From JAAYTD01 sp964472015 (GTDB lineage: Bacteria; Bacteroidota; Ignavibacteria; Kapaibacteriales; UBA2268), in the NCBI GenBank assembly GCA_964472015.1, contig CAYYIP010000002.1, forward strand, positions 124,001 to 188,000: a stretch of DNA of 64,000 nt. The letters are read 5' to 3'. Position numbers and translations under genes: made by a program. A model generated the notes under the pieces. It saw nothing but the letters and a program-made list of their open reading frames with translations, had not been told where the DNA came from and ran no database searches. Of this stretch, positions 10,155-17,575 are shown in pieces; the stretch's first letter is position 1; each line of letters opens with the position of its first letter.

Positions 10155-10865
10155 ATGAAGAGTATAGTAGTAATTCCAACTTATAATGAAATAGAGAACG
10201 TAGAGGGAATCATTAAGGCAGTTCTTGATGCAGTTCCGGGTATTAATGTTCTTATTGTTGATGATAATTCGCCAGATGGGACTTCTGCAAAAGTTGAAGA
10301 AATGATGGTAAATAATGATAAAATTCATTTATTAAAACGTGCCGGAAAAATGGGACTAGGAACTGCTTATTGTGAAGGATTTTCTTATTGTCTTAAAAAT
10401 GGTTTTGAAGCTATATGCGAAATGGATGCAGATTTTTCTCACGATCCTAATGATCTACCGAGATTATTGGCAGAATTAAAAGATAATGATTTAGTTATTG
10501 GTTCAAGATATATATCGGGAGTTAATGTTGTTAACTGGCCCCTTAGACGATTGATATTAAGTTATTGCGCTAGTGTATATGCTAGAATAGTTACAGGTTT
10601 AAAGATAAAAGATACAACTGGTGGATTTAAATGTTTTAGAGCAAGTACGTTAGAAAAAATTGACTTATCAAAAATAAAGTCAAATGGATATGGCTTCCAA
10701 ATTGAAATGAATTATAAAGTATGGAAAAAAGGTGGACGTATAAAAGAAGTGTCTATTATTTTTATCGATAGACGCAGTGGTGTATCTAAAATGAATAAAA
10801 GTATTATTTGGGAAGCTGTTTTCTTGGTTTGGAAATTACGATTTACTCCTAAAAGTAAATTCTAA
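10155..10865 (+). CDS. Polyprenol-phosphate mannosyltransferase-like GT2 glycosyltransferase
   Basis: 236 residues from the ATG at 10155. The frame is open back to 10035 inside nuoH, but the family N-terminus (MKSIVVIPTYNEIENV) starts here, so this start is chosen. GT-A fold: VDDNSPDG (36-42) binds the nucleotide and DAD (91-93, in EMDADFSHDP) is the metal-binding DxD; GSRY and the GGFK motif (156-159) are typical of DPM1-type enzymes. No C-terminal membrane helices, so it resembles the soluble single-domain Dpm1/Ppm1 class that transfers mannose or glucose from a nucleotide sugar to polyprenyl phosphate. The product would feed lipid-linked glycan or protein glycosylation. It begins 50 bases after nuoH and probably shares its transcript. 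Confidence 0.85.
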   Translation: MKSIVVIPTYNEIENVEGIIKAVLDAVPGINVLIVDDNSPDGTSAKVEEMMVNNDKIHLLKRAGKMGLGTAYCEGFSYCLKNGFEAICEMDADFSHDPNDLPRLLAELKDNDLVIGSRYISGVNVVNWPLRRLILSYCASVYARIVTGLKIKDTTGGFKCFRASTLEKIDLSKIKSNGYGFQIEMNYKVWKKGGRIKEVSIIFIDRRSGVSKMNKSIIWEAVFLVWKLRFTPKSKF

Positions 10866-10896
10866 TTTTTTATATTGAATAAAAAATATTATATAC

Positions 10897-10927
10897 AAAA
10901 AACAAGTTATTAAAGAACTTGTTTTTT
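10897..10927. terminator. Bidirectional terminator between convergent genes
   Basis: Perfect 12-bp stem AAAAAACAAGTT (10897-10908) with 10916-10927, loop of 7. It serves the plus-strand glycosyltransferase and the minus-strand coaD. Confidence 0.85.
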
Positions 10928-10961
10928 ATATATTTAATACTATAAATAAAATATATAAAAA

Positions 10962-11453
10962 TTATTTTTTTAATTTTTCAAATAATTTTTTTGCAACTTC
11001 GTCTGGAACAAATTTATTTATATTTTTATTATACATAGCTAATTCTTTTACAATAGAAGAGCTTAAATATATATATTTTTCATCAGGGACCATAAATAAA
11101 GTGTGTATATCAGGTGCTAATTTTTTATTAATTAATGCTATCTGAAATTCATAGTCAAAATCAGAAACTGCTCTAATTCCTCGGATAATTGTTTTTGCTT
11201 TTAGTTTTTTTGCAATTTCAGTTGTTAATTCATTACTAATAATAACTTCACAATTTTCTATATTATATGTAGCTTGTTGAGCCATTTCTAAACGCTCTTT
11301 ATCTGTAAAAAGATTCCTTTTCATAGAATTTTTACCTATTATAACAAAAACTTTATCAAATATATTACTAGTTCGTTTTATAATATCAATATGTCCATAT
11401 GTTATTGGATCAAAAGTCCCAGGATAAATTGCTATTTTTGTTTTATCTTTCAT
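10962..11453 (-). CDS. coaD: Pantetheine-phosphate adenylyltransferase
   Basis: 163 residues, full length for CoaD. Penultimate step of coenzyme A synthesis: 4'-phosphopantetheine plus ATP gives dephospho-CoA and pyrophosphate. The nucleotidyltransferase motif lies in YPGTFDPITYGH (T18xGH21), followed by RGIRAVSDFDYE in the middle and YLSSSIVKELA, the ISSTxVR-type motif, towards the C-terminus. Cytosolic. It lies 33 bases downstream of the EEP-family gene on the same strand and may be cotranscribed with it. Confidence 0.95.
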   Translation of the reverse strand: MKDKTKIAIYPGTFDPITYGHIDIIKRTSNIFDKVFVIIGKNSMKRNLFTDKERLEMAQQATYNIENCEVIISNELTTEIAKKLKAKTIIRGIRAVSDFDYEFQIALINKKLAPDIHTLFMVPDEKYIYLSSSIVKELAMYNKNINKFVPDEVAKKLFEKLKK

Positions 11454-11486
11454 ATCGTTTTTTATTTTATTTCAAATATTTTTTAT

Positions 11487-12362
11487 TTATTTAATTTTTA
11501 ATTGAATACTTATTGGACAATGATCAGAAATATTTTCTATTTCTGTTTTATTAAAAGCAGAATTAATATCATAAGTAAATACACTACCTTTAATAAATCT
11601 TTTTTTTGTTGTTTTACTAACAACAATATTATCTATTGTAAAATAATACGGATTTATACAATTACGTTCATTATCAGTTAAAAATATTAAATTTTTATTT
11701 TGTAAAATAGGAGTCAAAGTTGCATTATTTTTACGCTTTGGAAAATCATTAAAATCACCTATTATAACAAGTTCTTTTTTATTTTCTATATTTATCATTG
11801 AATCTGCCCAGTGTGAAATCATTTCTGCTTGCATTTTTCTCATTTCTATTGATTTTTCTTTTAATATTTGTGTAGAATCATATTTTGATGTTGCTTTGAG
11901 ATGTATTATCATTGCATAAAATTCATAATCTTGTGCTTTTATATTTAATACTAATCCAGGTCTACTACGTCCGTTTAACGTTAAAGGTTGATATTCATCT
12001 TCAACTTTAATTTCTATGTCGTCTTTATATATTACTCCTACATTTTGATTTTTATATTTTGTTGATACAATATATTTATAATTAGGTAATAATTTTGTTA
12101 TTTGTTCTAGTGATGCAGCATTTTCTATTTCTTGTAAAGCCAATATGTCAATATCTGAGTCTTCTATTATATTAGCAATATTATTTATATCTTTTTTAGT
12201 GCGTGGTGTATTATCATTAATTCCATCACCTAACCATTGAATGTTAAAAGTTCCAATAGTTATAAAATTAATATCATTTAAAGGATTATTTTTACAAGAA
12301 AATAATAAGAATGATATTATTAATATGATTAATATAATTAATATAATATTTAGCTTTTTCAT
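11487..12362 (-). CDS. Exported lipoprotein of the endonuclease/exonuclease/phosphatase family
   Basis: 291 residues. The N-terminus MKKLNIILIILIILIISFLL followed by FSC (C23) is a lipoprotein signal. The EEP fold then shows its motifs in order: GTFNIQWLG, ALQEIEN (catalytic Glu), IIGDFNDFP (Asp/Asn pair) and ISDHCPISIQ (final Asp-His pair). Family members hydrolyse phosphodiesters in DNA, RNA, phosphoinositides or sphingomyelin; membrane anchoring suggests an extracytoplasmic nuclease or phosphodiesterase for nutrient scavenging. Exact substrate unknown. It is divergent from pspA and upstream of coaD. Confidence 0.8.
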   Translation of the reverse strand: MKKLNIILIILIILIISFLLFSCKNNPLNDINFITIGTFNIQWLGDGINDNTPRTKKDINNIANIIEDSDIDILALQEIENAASLEQITKLLPNYKYIVSTKYKNQNVGVIYKDDIEIKVEDEYQPLTLNGRSRPGLVLNIKAQDYEFYAMIIHLKATSKYDSTQILKEKSIEMRKMQAEMISHWADSMINIENKKELVIIGDFNDFPKRKNNATLTPILQNKNLIFLTDNERNCINPYYFTIDNIVVSKTTKKRFIKGSVFTYDINSAFNKTEIENISDHCPISIQLKIK

Positions 12363-12478
12363 TATTTGATTAATTTAAATTAAAATTATTATTTAAAATG
12401 ATTTTGCAAGATACAAAAAAAAAAGCAAATGAAATATAATAACATAAAATTATTATTAAATATATTCTTTTTTTTTAT

Positions 12479-12523
12479 TATATTTGTGTTATTATATAAT
12501 ACTTATAAAGTATTGTGTACTTT
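12479..12523 (+). promoter_or_regulatory. pspA promoter region with overlapping inverted repeats
   Basis: A perfect -7 box TATATTTG sits at 12479-12486, without an obvious -33 TTTG. Just downstream, where the transcript should begin, are two overlapping inverted repeats: AATACTT-ATA-AAGTATT (12498-12514) and AAAGTA-TTGTG-TACTTT (12507-12523). They share the AAAGTA arm, so as RNA hairpins they exclude each other; as DNA they could be a repressor site. No sigma-54 (-24/-12) promoter of the enterobacterial psp type is present. Confidence 0.4.
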
Positions 12524-12576
12524 AAATAGTATGATTTTAAAAATTGTATAAATTAAATAAAAAAAGGAATATATAT

Positions 12577-13281
12577 ATGGGTATCTTCAAAAGGATAGCA
12601 GATCTATTTCGTTCTAATGCAAATGCTGCTTTAGATAAAATGGAAGATGCAGAGAAAATGTTAAAACAAATGGTTCTTGATATGGAAGAATCAATAAATA
12701 AAGCAACCGTTGCTATTGCTAAAGCTATTGCTAATGAAAAAAGCCTTGAAAAGAAAATAACAGCTGCGCAAGCAGATAGTAAAGAATGGGAAGGTAAAGC
12801 AAGACAAGCCTTAGCTGCAAATCGTGAGGATTTAGCAAGACAAGCTTTAGAAAGAAAAGCTGTTGCTGATAAAAATCTTGCTGATTTACAACCTTTGTAT
12901 TTACAGGCAAGAGAAAGTTCCATAAAATTAAGAGAGCAGTTGAATCAATTAAAAGCAAAATTAGATGAAGCTAAGAGTAGGCAAGGTACACTTATTGCAC
13001 GTTCACAAGCTGCAAAAGCTACAAAAGAAATAAATAAATCTTTAAGTGGAATAGGAACAGATGCTTTTGCAAACTTTGATAAGTATGAAGAAAAAATTAT
13101 GAATCTCGAGGCTGAAGCATCTGCTTATGAGCAATTAGCAGGCGAGAACTCTTCGTTAGAAGCTGAATTTAAAAAGTTATCATCAAATTCAGATGTTGAT
13201 GCTAATTTACTTGAATTAAAAAAATCAATGGGGATGTTGCCAGAAGTAGAAACACCTAATGCCTTAGAAGAAAAAAATTAA
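12577..13281 (+). CDS. pspA: PspA/IM30-family membrane-stress protein
   Basis: 234 residues from the ATG at 12577, chosen over the upstream ATG at 12544 because AAGGA (12564-12568) sits 8 bases ahead and because the family start MGIFKRIADLFRSNANAALD begins there. The amphipathic first helix is followed by a long coiled coil (about residues 25-190), rich in A, K, E and Q, as in PspA, IM30/Vipp1 and LiaH, which oligomerise on damaged inner membrane (ESCRT-III-like). No pspBC or pspF is nearby. The next gene, a CstA-like transporter, starts 84 bases later without a promoter I can see. Confidence 0.9.
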   Translation: MGIFKRIADLFRSNANAALDKMEDAEKMLKQMVLDMEESINKATVAIAKAIANEKSLEKKITAAQADSKEWEGKARQALAANREDLARQALERKAVADKNLADLQPLYLQARESSIKLREQLNQLKAKLDEAKSRQGTLIARSQAAKATKEINKSLSGIGTDAFANFDKYEEKIMNLEAEASAYEQLAGENSSLEAEFKKLSSNSDVDANLLELKKSMGMLPEVETPNALEEKN

Positions 13282-13365
13282 TATAAATATTTTTATTATA
13301 ATTAATTAAATTTATTAAAATTATATATTAATAGATTTATTTTTATATAATTCTTTTGGATAAAA

Positions 13366-14781
13366 ATGATAACATTTATTGTATCATTAGTTTTATTATT
13401 TTTAGGTTATTTTTTTTATTCTAAATTCTTAGATAAAACATTTAGTATTGATGTTAATAAAGAAACACCAGCTTATAGATTAAGGGATAATGTAGACTAT
13501 GTCCCGATGAATCAAAAAAAAACCTTTTTTATTCAATTTCTTAATATAGCAGGATTAGGCCCTATTTTTGGAGCTGTTACAGGCGCTATGTTTGGTCCAG
13601 TTGCTTTTTTATGGATTGTTTTTGGTAGTATTTTTGGTGGAGCAGTACATGATTATCTATCAGGAATGATATCATTACGTAATGATGGTCTATCTTTACC
13701 TAATATTATAGGAAAGTATTTAGGTAACAATATAAAACTGGTTGTTAGTATTTTAACAATAATCTTAATGGTTCTTGTTGGTGCAGTATTTATTTCGGGG
13801 CCTGCAAAACTACTTACAGAAATTACTAACAATTATATTAGTTTTAATTTTTGGGTATTTATAATATTTATATATTATATATTAGCAACTTTATTACCTA
13901 TAGATAAAATTATTGGAAAAATATATCCTTTTTTTGGTGCAGCTTTAGTTTTTATGGCTTTGAGTATTTTAATTTGTTTATTTATAAATAATGCACCAAT
14001 TCCTGAAATATCATTAGAAAATATGCATCCTAATTCAAAGGATTATCCAATTTTTCCTATGATGTTTATTTCTATTGCTTGTGGTGCAGTTTCTGGATTT
14101 CATGCAACGCAATCTCCTTTGGTTGCTAGATGTTTGCGTAATGAACGTGAGGGACGTAAAGTTTTTTATGGTGCTATGATTTCAGAAGCTGTTGTTGCTT
14201 TGATATGGGCTGCCATATCTATGAGCTTTTTTGGTTCATTAGAAAATTTTCAATCATTTTATGCAGAATCAAGTAATAATCCAGCACCGATAGTATCAAA
14301 GATATCAAATGATTTACTTGGAGTAGTAGGTGGTGCATTAGCACTTATTGGTGTTGTTGCTGCGCCTATAACAAGTGGCGATACTGCTTTTAGATCTTGT
14401 AGGTTAATTATTTCTGATTTATTTAATATAGAACAGAAGAAACTTATAAAACGTATTTTAGTGTCACTACCTTTGTTTTTGGTTGCATTTTTATTATTAC
14501 AATTTTCTTTTGATGTTATTTGGCGATATTTTGCGTGGTTAAATCAATTATTAGCAACGTTTACTTTATGGGCTATTACTGTTTATCTTGTTCAACATAA
14601 AAAGAACTATATTATTTCTTTAATACCTGCTATATTTATGACTATGGTTTGTTCTACTTATATTCTTATAGCTAAAAATGAAGGTTTTGGTTTGTCTCAT
14701 ACATTATCATATATTATTTCGGGGGTTATTACAATAGTAATTATTATAATGTTTTCTATTAAAATAAAGAGAGATAAATAA
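13366..14781 (+). CDS. CstA-family carbon-starvation transporter, short form
   Basis: 471 residues with about a dozen membrane helices. CstA signatures: TPAYRLRDNVDYVP near the N-terminus, the conserved NIAGLGPIFGAVTGAMFGP, the GGAVHDYLSGMISLRNDG loop, SGFHATQSPL and APITSGDTAFRS. E. coli CstA and BtsT are ~700 residues; this version lacks their extra C-terminal helices and corresponds to the compact CstA seen in many anaerobes. Known or proposed substrates are peptides or pyruvate; which one applies here cannot be told. Inner-membrane. Possibly cotranscribed with pspA. No strong terminator follows before the tRNA promoter. Confidence 0.85.
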   Translation: MITFIVSLVLLFLGYFFYSKFLDKTFSIDVNKETPAYRLRDNVDYVPMNQKKTFFIQFLNIAGLGPIFGAVTGAMFGPVAFLWIVFGSIFGGAVHDYLSGMISLRNDGLSLPNIIGKYLGNNIKLVVSILTIILMVLVGAVFISGPAKLLTEITNNYISFNFWVFIIFIYYILATLLPIDKIIGKIYPFFGAALVFMALSILICLFINNAPIPEISLENMHPNSKDYPIFPMMFISIACGAVSGFHATQSPLVARCLRNEREGRKVFYGAMISEAVVALIWAAISMSFFGSLENFQSFYAESSNNPAPIVSKISNDLLGVVGGALALIGVVAAPITSGDTAFRSCRLIISDLFNIEQKKLIKRILVSLPLFLVAFLLLQFSFDVIWRYFAWLNQLLATFTLWAITVYLVQHKKNYIISLIPAIFMTMVCSTYILIAKNEGFGLSHTLSYIISGVITIVIIIMFSIKIKRDK

Positions 14782-14899
14782 AAAATATTTGGGAATTAAT
14801 TGAAAAATTATAATTTTGTACTATAAATAATTAATTAACTTAGTTATAAATAAAAGGCATATTAAATAAAATATAGATTAAAATATATTTTTTAAATAA

Positions 14900-14931
14900 T
14901 TTGGAAATTAATAAAAAAAGTCGTATTTTTG
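14900..14931 (+). promoter_or_regulatory. Bacteroidota-type promoter of the tRNA pair
   Basis: Exact TTTG (14900-14903), 20-base spacer, exact TATTTTTG (14924-14931). Predicted start about 14939, some 38 bases before tRNA-Val. This is one of the cleanest examples in the window. Confidence 0.8.
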
Positions 14932-14976
14932 TATTCTTTAATGAGTAATTATTGAAGAATACAAATAAATAACTTT

Positions 14977-15054
14977 GGGTGTTTAGCTCAGTTGGTCTAG
15001 AGCATCTGCCTTACAAGCAGAGGGTCGGGGGTTCGACTCCCTCAACGCCCACCA
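14977..15054 (+). tRNA. tRNA-Val (anticodon TAC)
   Basis: Full cloverleaf: acceptor GGGTGTT pairs with AACGCCC (15044-15050, one T-G pair); anticodon stem TCTGC/GCAGA encloses loop CTTACAA, anticodon TAC; the T-arm contains GTTCGACTC. The discriminator A (15051) is followed by an encoded CCA (15052-15054). Confidence 0.95.
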
Positions 15055-15137
15055 ATACATTAAGAAATTATTTTATATTCACAATATCAAACAATTGTTT
15101 GGTATTGTTTTTTAATTTAAATTTGTGTATTATTTTT

Positions 15138-15222
15138 GCAGGAGTGGCGGAACTGGTAGACGCGCTGGACTCAAAATCCAGTGGCCGTAAAAGCTGTGAG
15201 GGTTCGAATCCCTCCTCTTGTA
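15138..15222 (+). tRNA. tRNA-Leu (anticodon CAA)
   Basis: Class II tRNA of 85 bases: acceptor GCAGGAG pairs with CTCTTGT (two G-T pairs), anticodon stem CTGGA/TCCAG with loop CTCAAAA giving anticodon CAA, a long variable arm (TGGCCGTAAAAGCTGT), and T-arm GAGGG-TTCGAAT-CCCTC. CCA is not encoded (bases after the discriminator are CTA), unlike the neighbouring tRNA-Val. It is likely on the tRNA-Val transcript. Confidence 0.95.
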
Positions 15223-15379
15223 CTATAAGATTTAAATAAAGTGTATTATTTTTATTTTACTATAATTAAAAAATAATTAAAAATAGTAAAAATAAATATA
15301 ATTATAAATTTAATATTTTGTTGCATTCTACTTATATTGTATGGATGTATATGTTTAATTAATATGTAATAAAAAACAA

Positions 15380-17458
15380 ATGGCTGAAAATTTAGCACAA
15401 GAATCTTTAGAAAGTTTAGAAAAAAAAGATTCTGAAAAAAAAGAAAAAGAAGTAAATCTAAATGATTTTCTTGATAAAAAATTTAGTCAGTTAGAAATGA
15501 ATGATGATACGTTTCGTTCATTAACTGATAAATCTGTAACAGTTATTAAAGAAGACGAATTAATAAAAGGAACAATCGTTCAATTTAATAAAGATGAAGT
15601 TCTAGTGGATATTGGTTTTAAATCATATGGAGTTATTCCAAAAGGCGAACTAATAAATGCAGAATCTTATGTTCCTGGTGAAGAAATAGATGTTTTTATA
15701 GAAAAAATGGAAGATATTTCAGGTAAAATATTACTTTCAAGACGTAGAGCAGACTTTATGCGAATTTGGGAAGATATTATTGCACTTAATGCAAGTCAAG
15801 AAGTTACAAAAGTTAAAATTTCACGTCGTATTAAGGGAGGAATGGTTGTAGACTTACTTGGAATAGAAGCCTTTTTACCTGGTTCTCAAATTGATGTAAG
15901 ACCTATTCGTGATTTTGATGCTTGGGTAGGCAAAAGTATTGATGTTAAGGTTGTGAAGGTCAATCATCCTAGTGAAAATGTTGTTGTTTCTCATAAAGTT
16001 TTATTAGAAGAGCACCTTGCTGAACAAAGAGAAGCTATTATGGCTAAACTTGAAAAAGGTTTAGTTCTTGAAGGTATTGTTAAAGCGATATCTGATTTTG
16101 GTGTATTTGTTGATCTTGGTGGTATTGATGGATTAGTTCATATTACAGATCTTAGTTGGGGTAGAGTTTCTCATCCGTCAGAGGTTGTCGATCTTGATGT
16201 TACAGTTAAAGTTGTTGTTCTAGATTATGATGAAAATAAAAAACGTATTTCTCTTGGTATGAAGCAACTTACACCACATCCGTGGGATAATATAGGTGAT
16301 AAATATGTTGCTGGTACTAAAGTTGAAGGTAAAGTTGTTAGTCTAACTGATTATGGAGCTTTTATTGAAATTGAAAAAGGTGTTGAAGGACTTATTCATA
16401 TAAGTGAAATGTCTTGGACACAGCATATAAAACATCCTTCTCAAATGGTATCTATGGGACAAACTGTTCAGGCTGTTGTACTTAATATTGATAAGACAGA
16501 AAAAAAACTTGCACTTGGTATGAAACAACTTACACCTGATCCATGGGAAGATTTAATGAAACGTTTCCCAACTGATTCAAAACACAGAGGAATTGTTAGA
16601 AATCTTACTATATTTGGTGTATTTGTTGAACTTGAACCAGGTGTTGATGGACTTGTTCATATAAGTGATTTAAGTTGGACTAAGAAAATTAGACATCCGG
16701 GGGAATTTGTTAAGAAAGGTGATGAGCTTGATGTTGTTGTTTTAAATATAGATCCTGAATTAAGACGTATTTCTTTAGGACATAAACAATTAACAGAAAA
16801 TCCTTGGAATACTTTTGAAGATAAATATGGTATTGGTACTGAAACAGAAGCTAAAATAGAAAGAATTATTGAAAAAGGTATAATTATTGAACTATCTGAT
16901 GGAGTTGATGGGTTTGTACCGGTTTCTCAATTATCTTTTGCTCCAGTTAAGAAAATTAGTGATTATTTTAATTTAGGTGATATTCTTCCTCTAAAAGTTG
17001 TTGAATTTGATAAAGAGGCTAAAAAAATTGTATTGTCTGTAGTTGAATGTTTGCGTGGTAAAGATCAAGATATTATTGATAAATATAATGAGCAACATCC
17101 TGTACCTAATGCTGATAAATATTCGGCAGGTTCTGAACTACCAGAAGATGTACCTACATATAAACCGGGTGATGAAGAAATAGAAGAAGTGCTTAGACAG
17201 GAATTTTCTTATCCAGAACCACCTGCTGATATTGTGAATTATGATGTTGAAGAAATTCCATCAAGTGAATTTTCAGAAGGTGTAGTATCTGATATAAATG
17301 AAAAGTCTGTTGAAGAAAAAAAGGTTGTTGAAGAAAAAAAGGTTGTTGAAGAAAAAAAGGTTGTTGAAGAAAAAAAGTCTGTTGAGGAAGAAAAGACCGT
17401 TGAAGAAGAAAAGACCGTTGAAGAAGAAAATTCTGCTGAAGAAGTTAAAGCAGAATAA
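15380..17458 (+). CDS. rpsA: 30S ribosomal protein S1
   Basis: 692 residues. Six S1 (OB-fold) repeats follow an acidic 50-residue leader; the last four show the classic pattern, for example GIVKAISDFGVFVDLGGIDG, GKVVSLTDYGAFIEIEKGVE and GIVRNLTIFGVFVELEPGVD, each followed by a GLVHI(S/T)(D/E)-type stretch. S1 brings mRNA to the 30S subunit and matters most where Shine-Dalgarno sites are absent, as for most genes here. The C-terminus (from about residue 643) is a tail of eight six-residue acidic/lysine repeats of VEEKK type. Usual length is 550-630, so the tail explains the excess. A strong terminator follows the gene. Confidence 0.95.
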   Translation: MAENLAQESLESLEKKDSEKKEKEVNLNDFLDKKFSQLEMNDDTFRSLTDKSVTVIKEDELIKGTIVQFNKDEVLVDIGFKSYGVIPKGELINAESYVPGEEIDVFIEKMEDISGKILLSRRRADFMRIWEDIIALNASQEVTKVKISRRIKGGMVVDLLGIEAFLPGSQIDVRPIRDFDAWVGKSIDVKVVKVNHPSENVVVSHKVLLEEHLAEQREAIMAKLEKGLVLEGIVKAISDFGVFVDLGGIDGLVHITDLSWGRVSHPSEVVDLDVTVKVVVLDYDENKKRISLGMKQLTPHPWDNIGDKYVAGTKVEGKVVSLTDYGAFIEIEKGVEGLIHISEMSWTQHIKHPSQMVSMGQTVQAVVLNIDKTEKKLALGMKQLTPDPWEDLMKRFPTDSKHRGIVRNLTIFGVFVELEPGVDGLVHISDLSWTKKIRHPGEFVKKGDELDVVVLNIDPELRRISLGHKQLTENPWNTFEDKYGIGTETEAKIERIIEKGIIIELSDGVDGFVPVSQLSFAPVKKISDYFNLGDILPLKVVEFDKEAKKIVLSVVECLRGKDQDIIDKYNEQHPVPNADKYSAGSELPEDVPTYKPGDEEIEEVLRQEFSYPEPPADIVNYDVEEIPSSEFSEGVVSDINEKSVEEKKVVEEKKVVEEKKVVEEKKSVEEEKTVEEEKTVEEENSAEEVKAE
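17306..17449 (+). repeat. Eight in-frame 18-bp tandem repeats encoding the S1 tail
   Basis: Eight contiguous 18-base units. Units 2-4 are identical (GTTGTTGAAGAAAAAAAG, encoding VVEEKK); unit 1 encodes SVEEKK; units 5-8 drift (SVEEEK, TVEEEK, TVEEEN, SAEEVK). The gradient from identical to diverged units suggests recent slippage expansion. Copy number can change without breaking the frame. Confidence 0.9.
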
Positions 17459-17490
17459 TCTCTTAAATACAAATATATATTAAATAATAA

Positions 17491-17525
17491 AAAAGAGTAA
17501 TCTAATAATAAGATTACTCTTTTTT
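17491..17525 (+). terminator. Terminator of rpsA
   Basis: Perfect 13-bp stem AAAAGAGTAATCT (17491-17503) with 17511-17523, 7-base loop, T-run. It also lies at the 3' end of the minus-strand pseudogene. Confidence 0.85.
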
Positions 17526-17575
17526 AATTTAAATAATTAAATAAAAATATTAAATAATTATAAATATAAATTTAG

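Noticed and set aside
12537..12958. Two minus-strand frames opposite pspA
   Set aside because: Shadows of the Ala/Lys/Glu codons of pspA; no start signal, and pspA is a certain gene.
14979..15239. An 86-codon open frame across the two tRNA genes
   Set aside because: It is made of tRNA sequence; both tRNAs fold fully, so the frame is chance.
17239..17483. Overlapping Ser/Thr-rich and Lys/Leu-rich frames over the rpsA tail
   Set aside because: They arise only because the 18-bp repeats lack stops in other frames.
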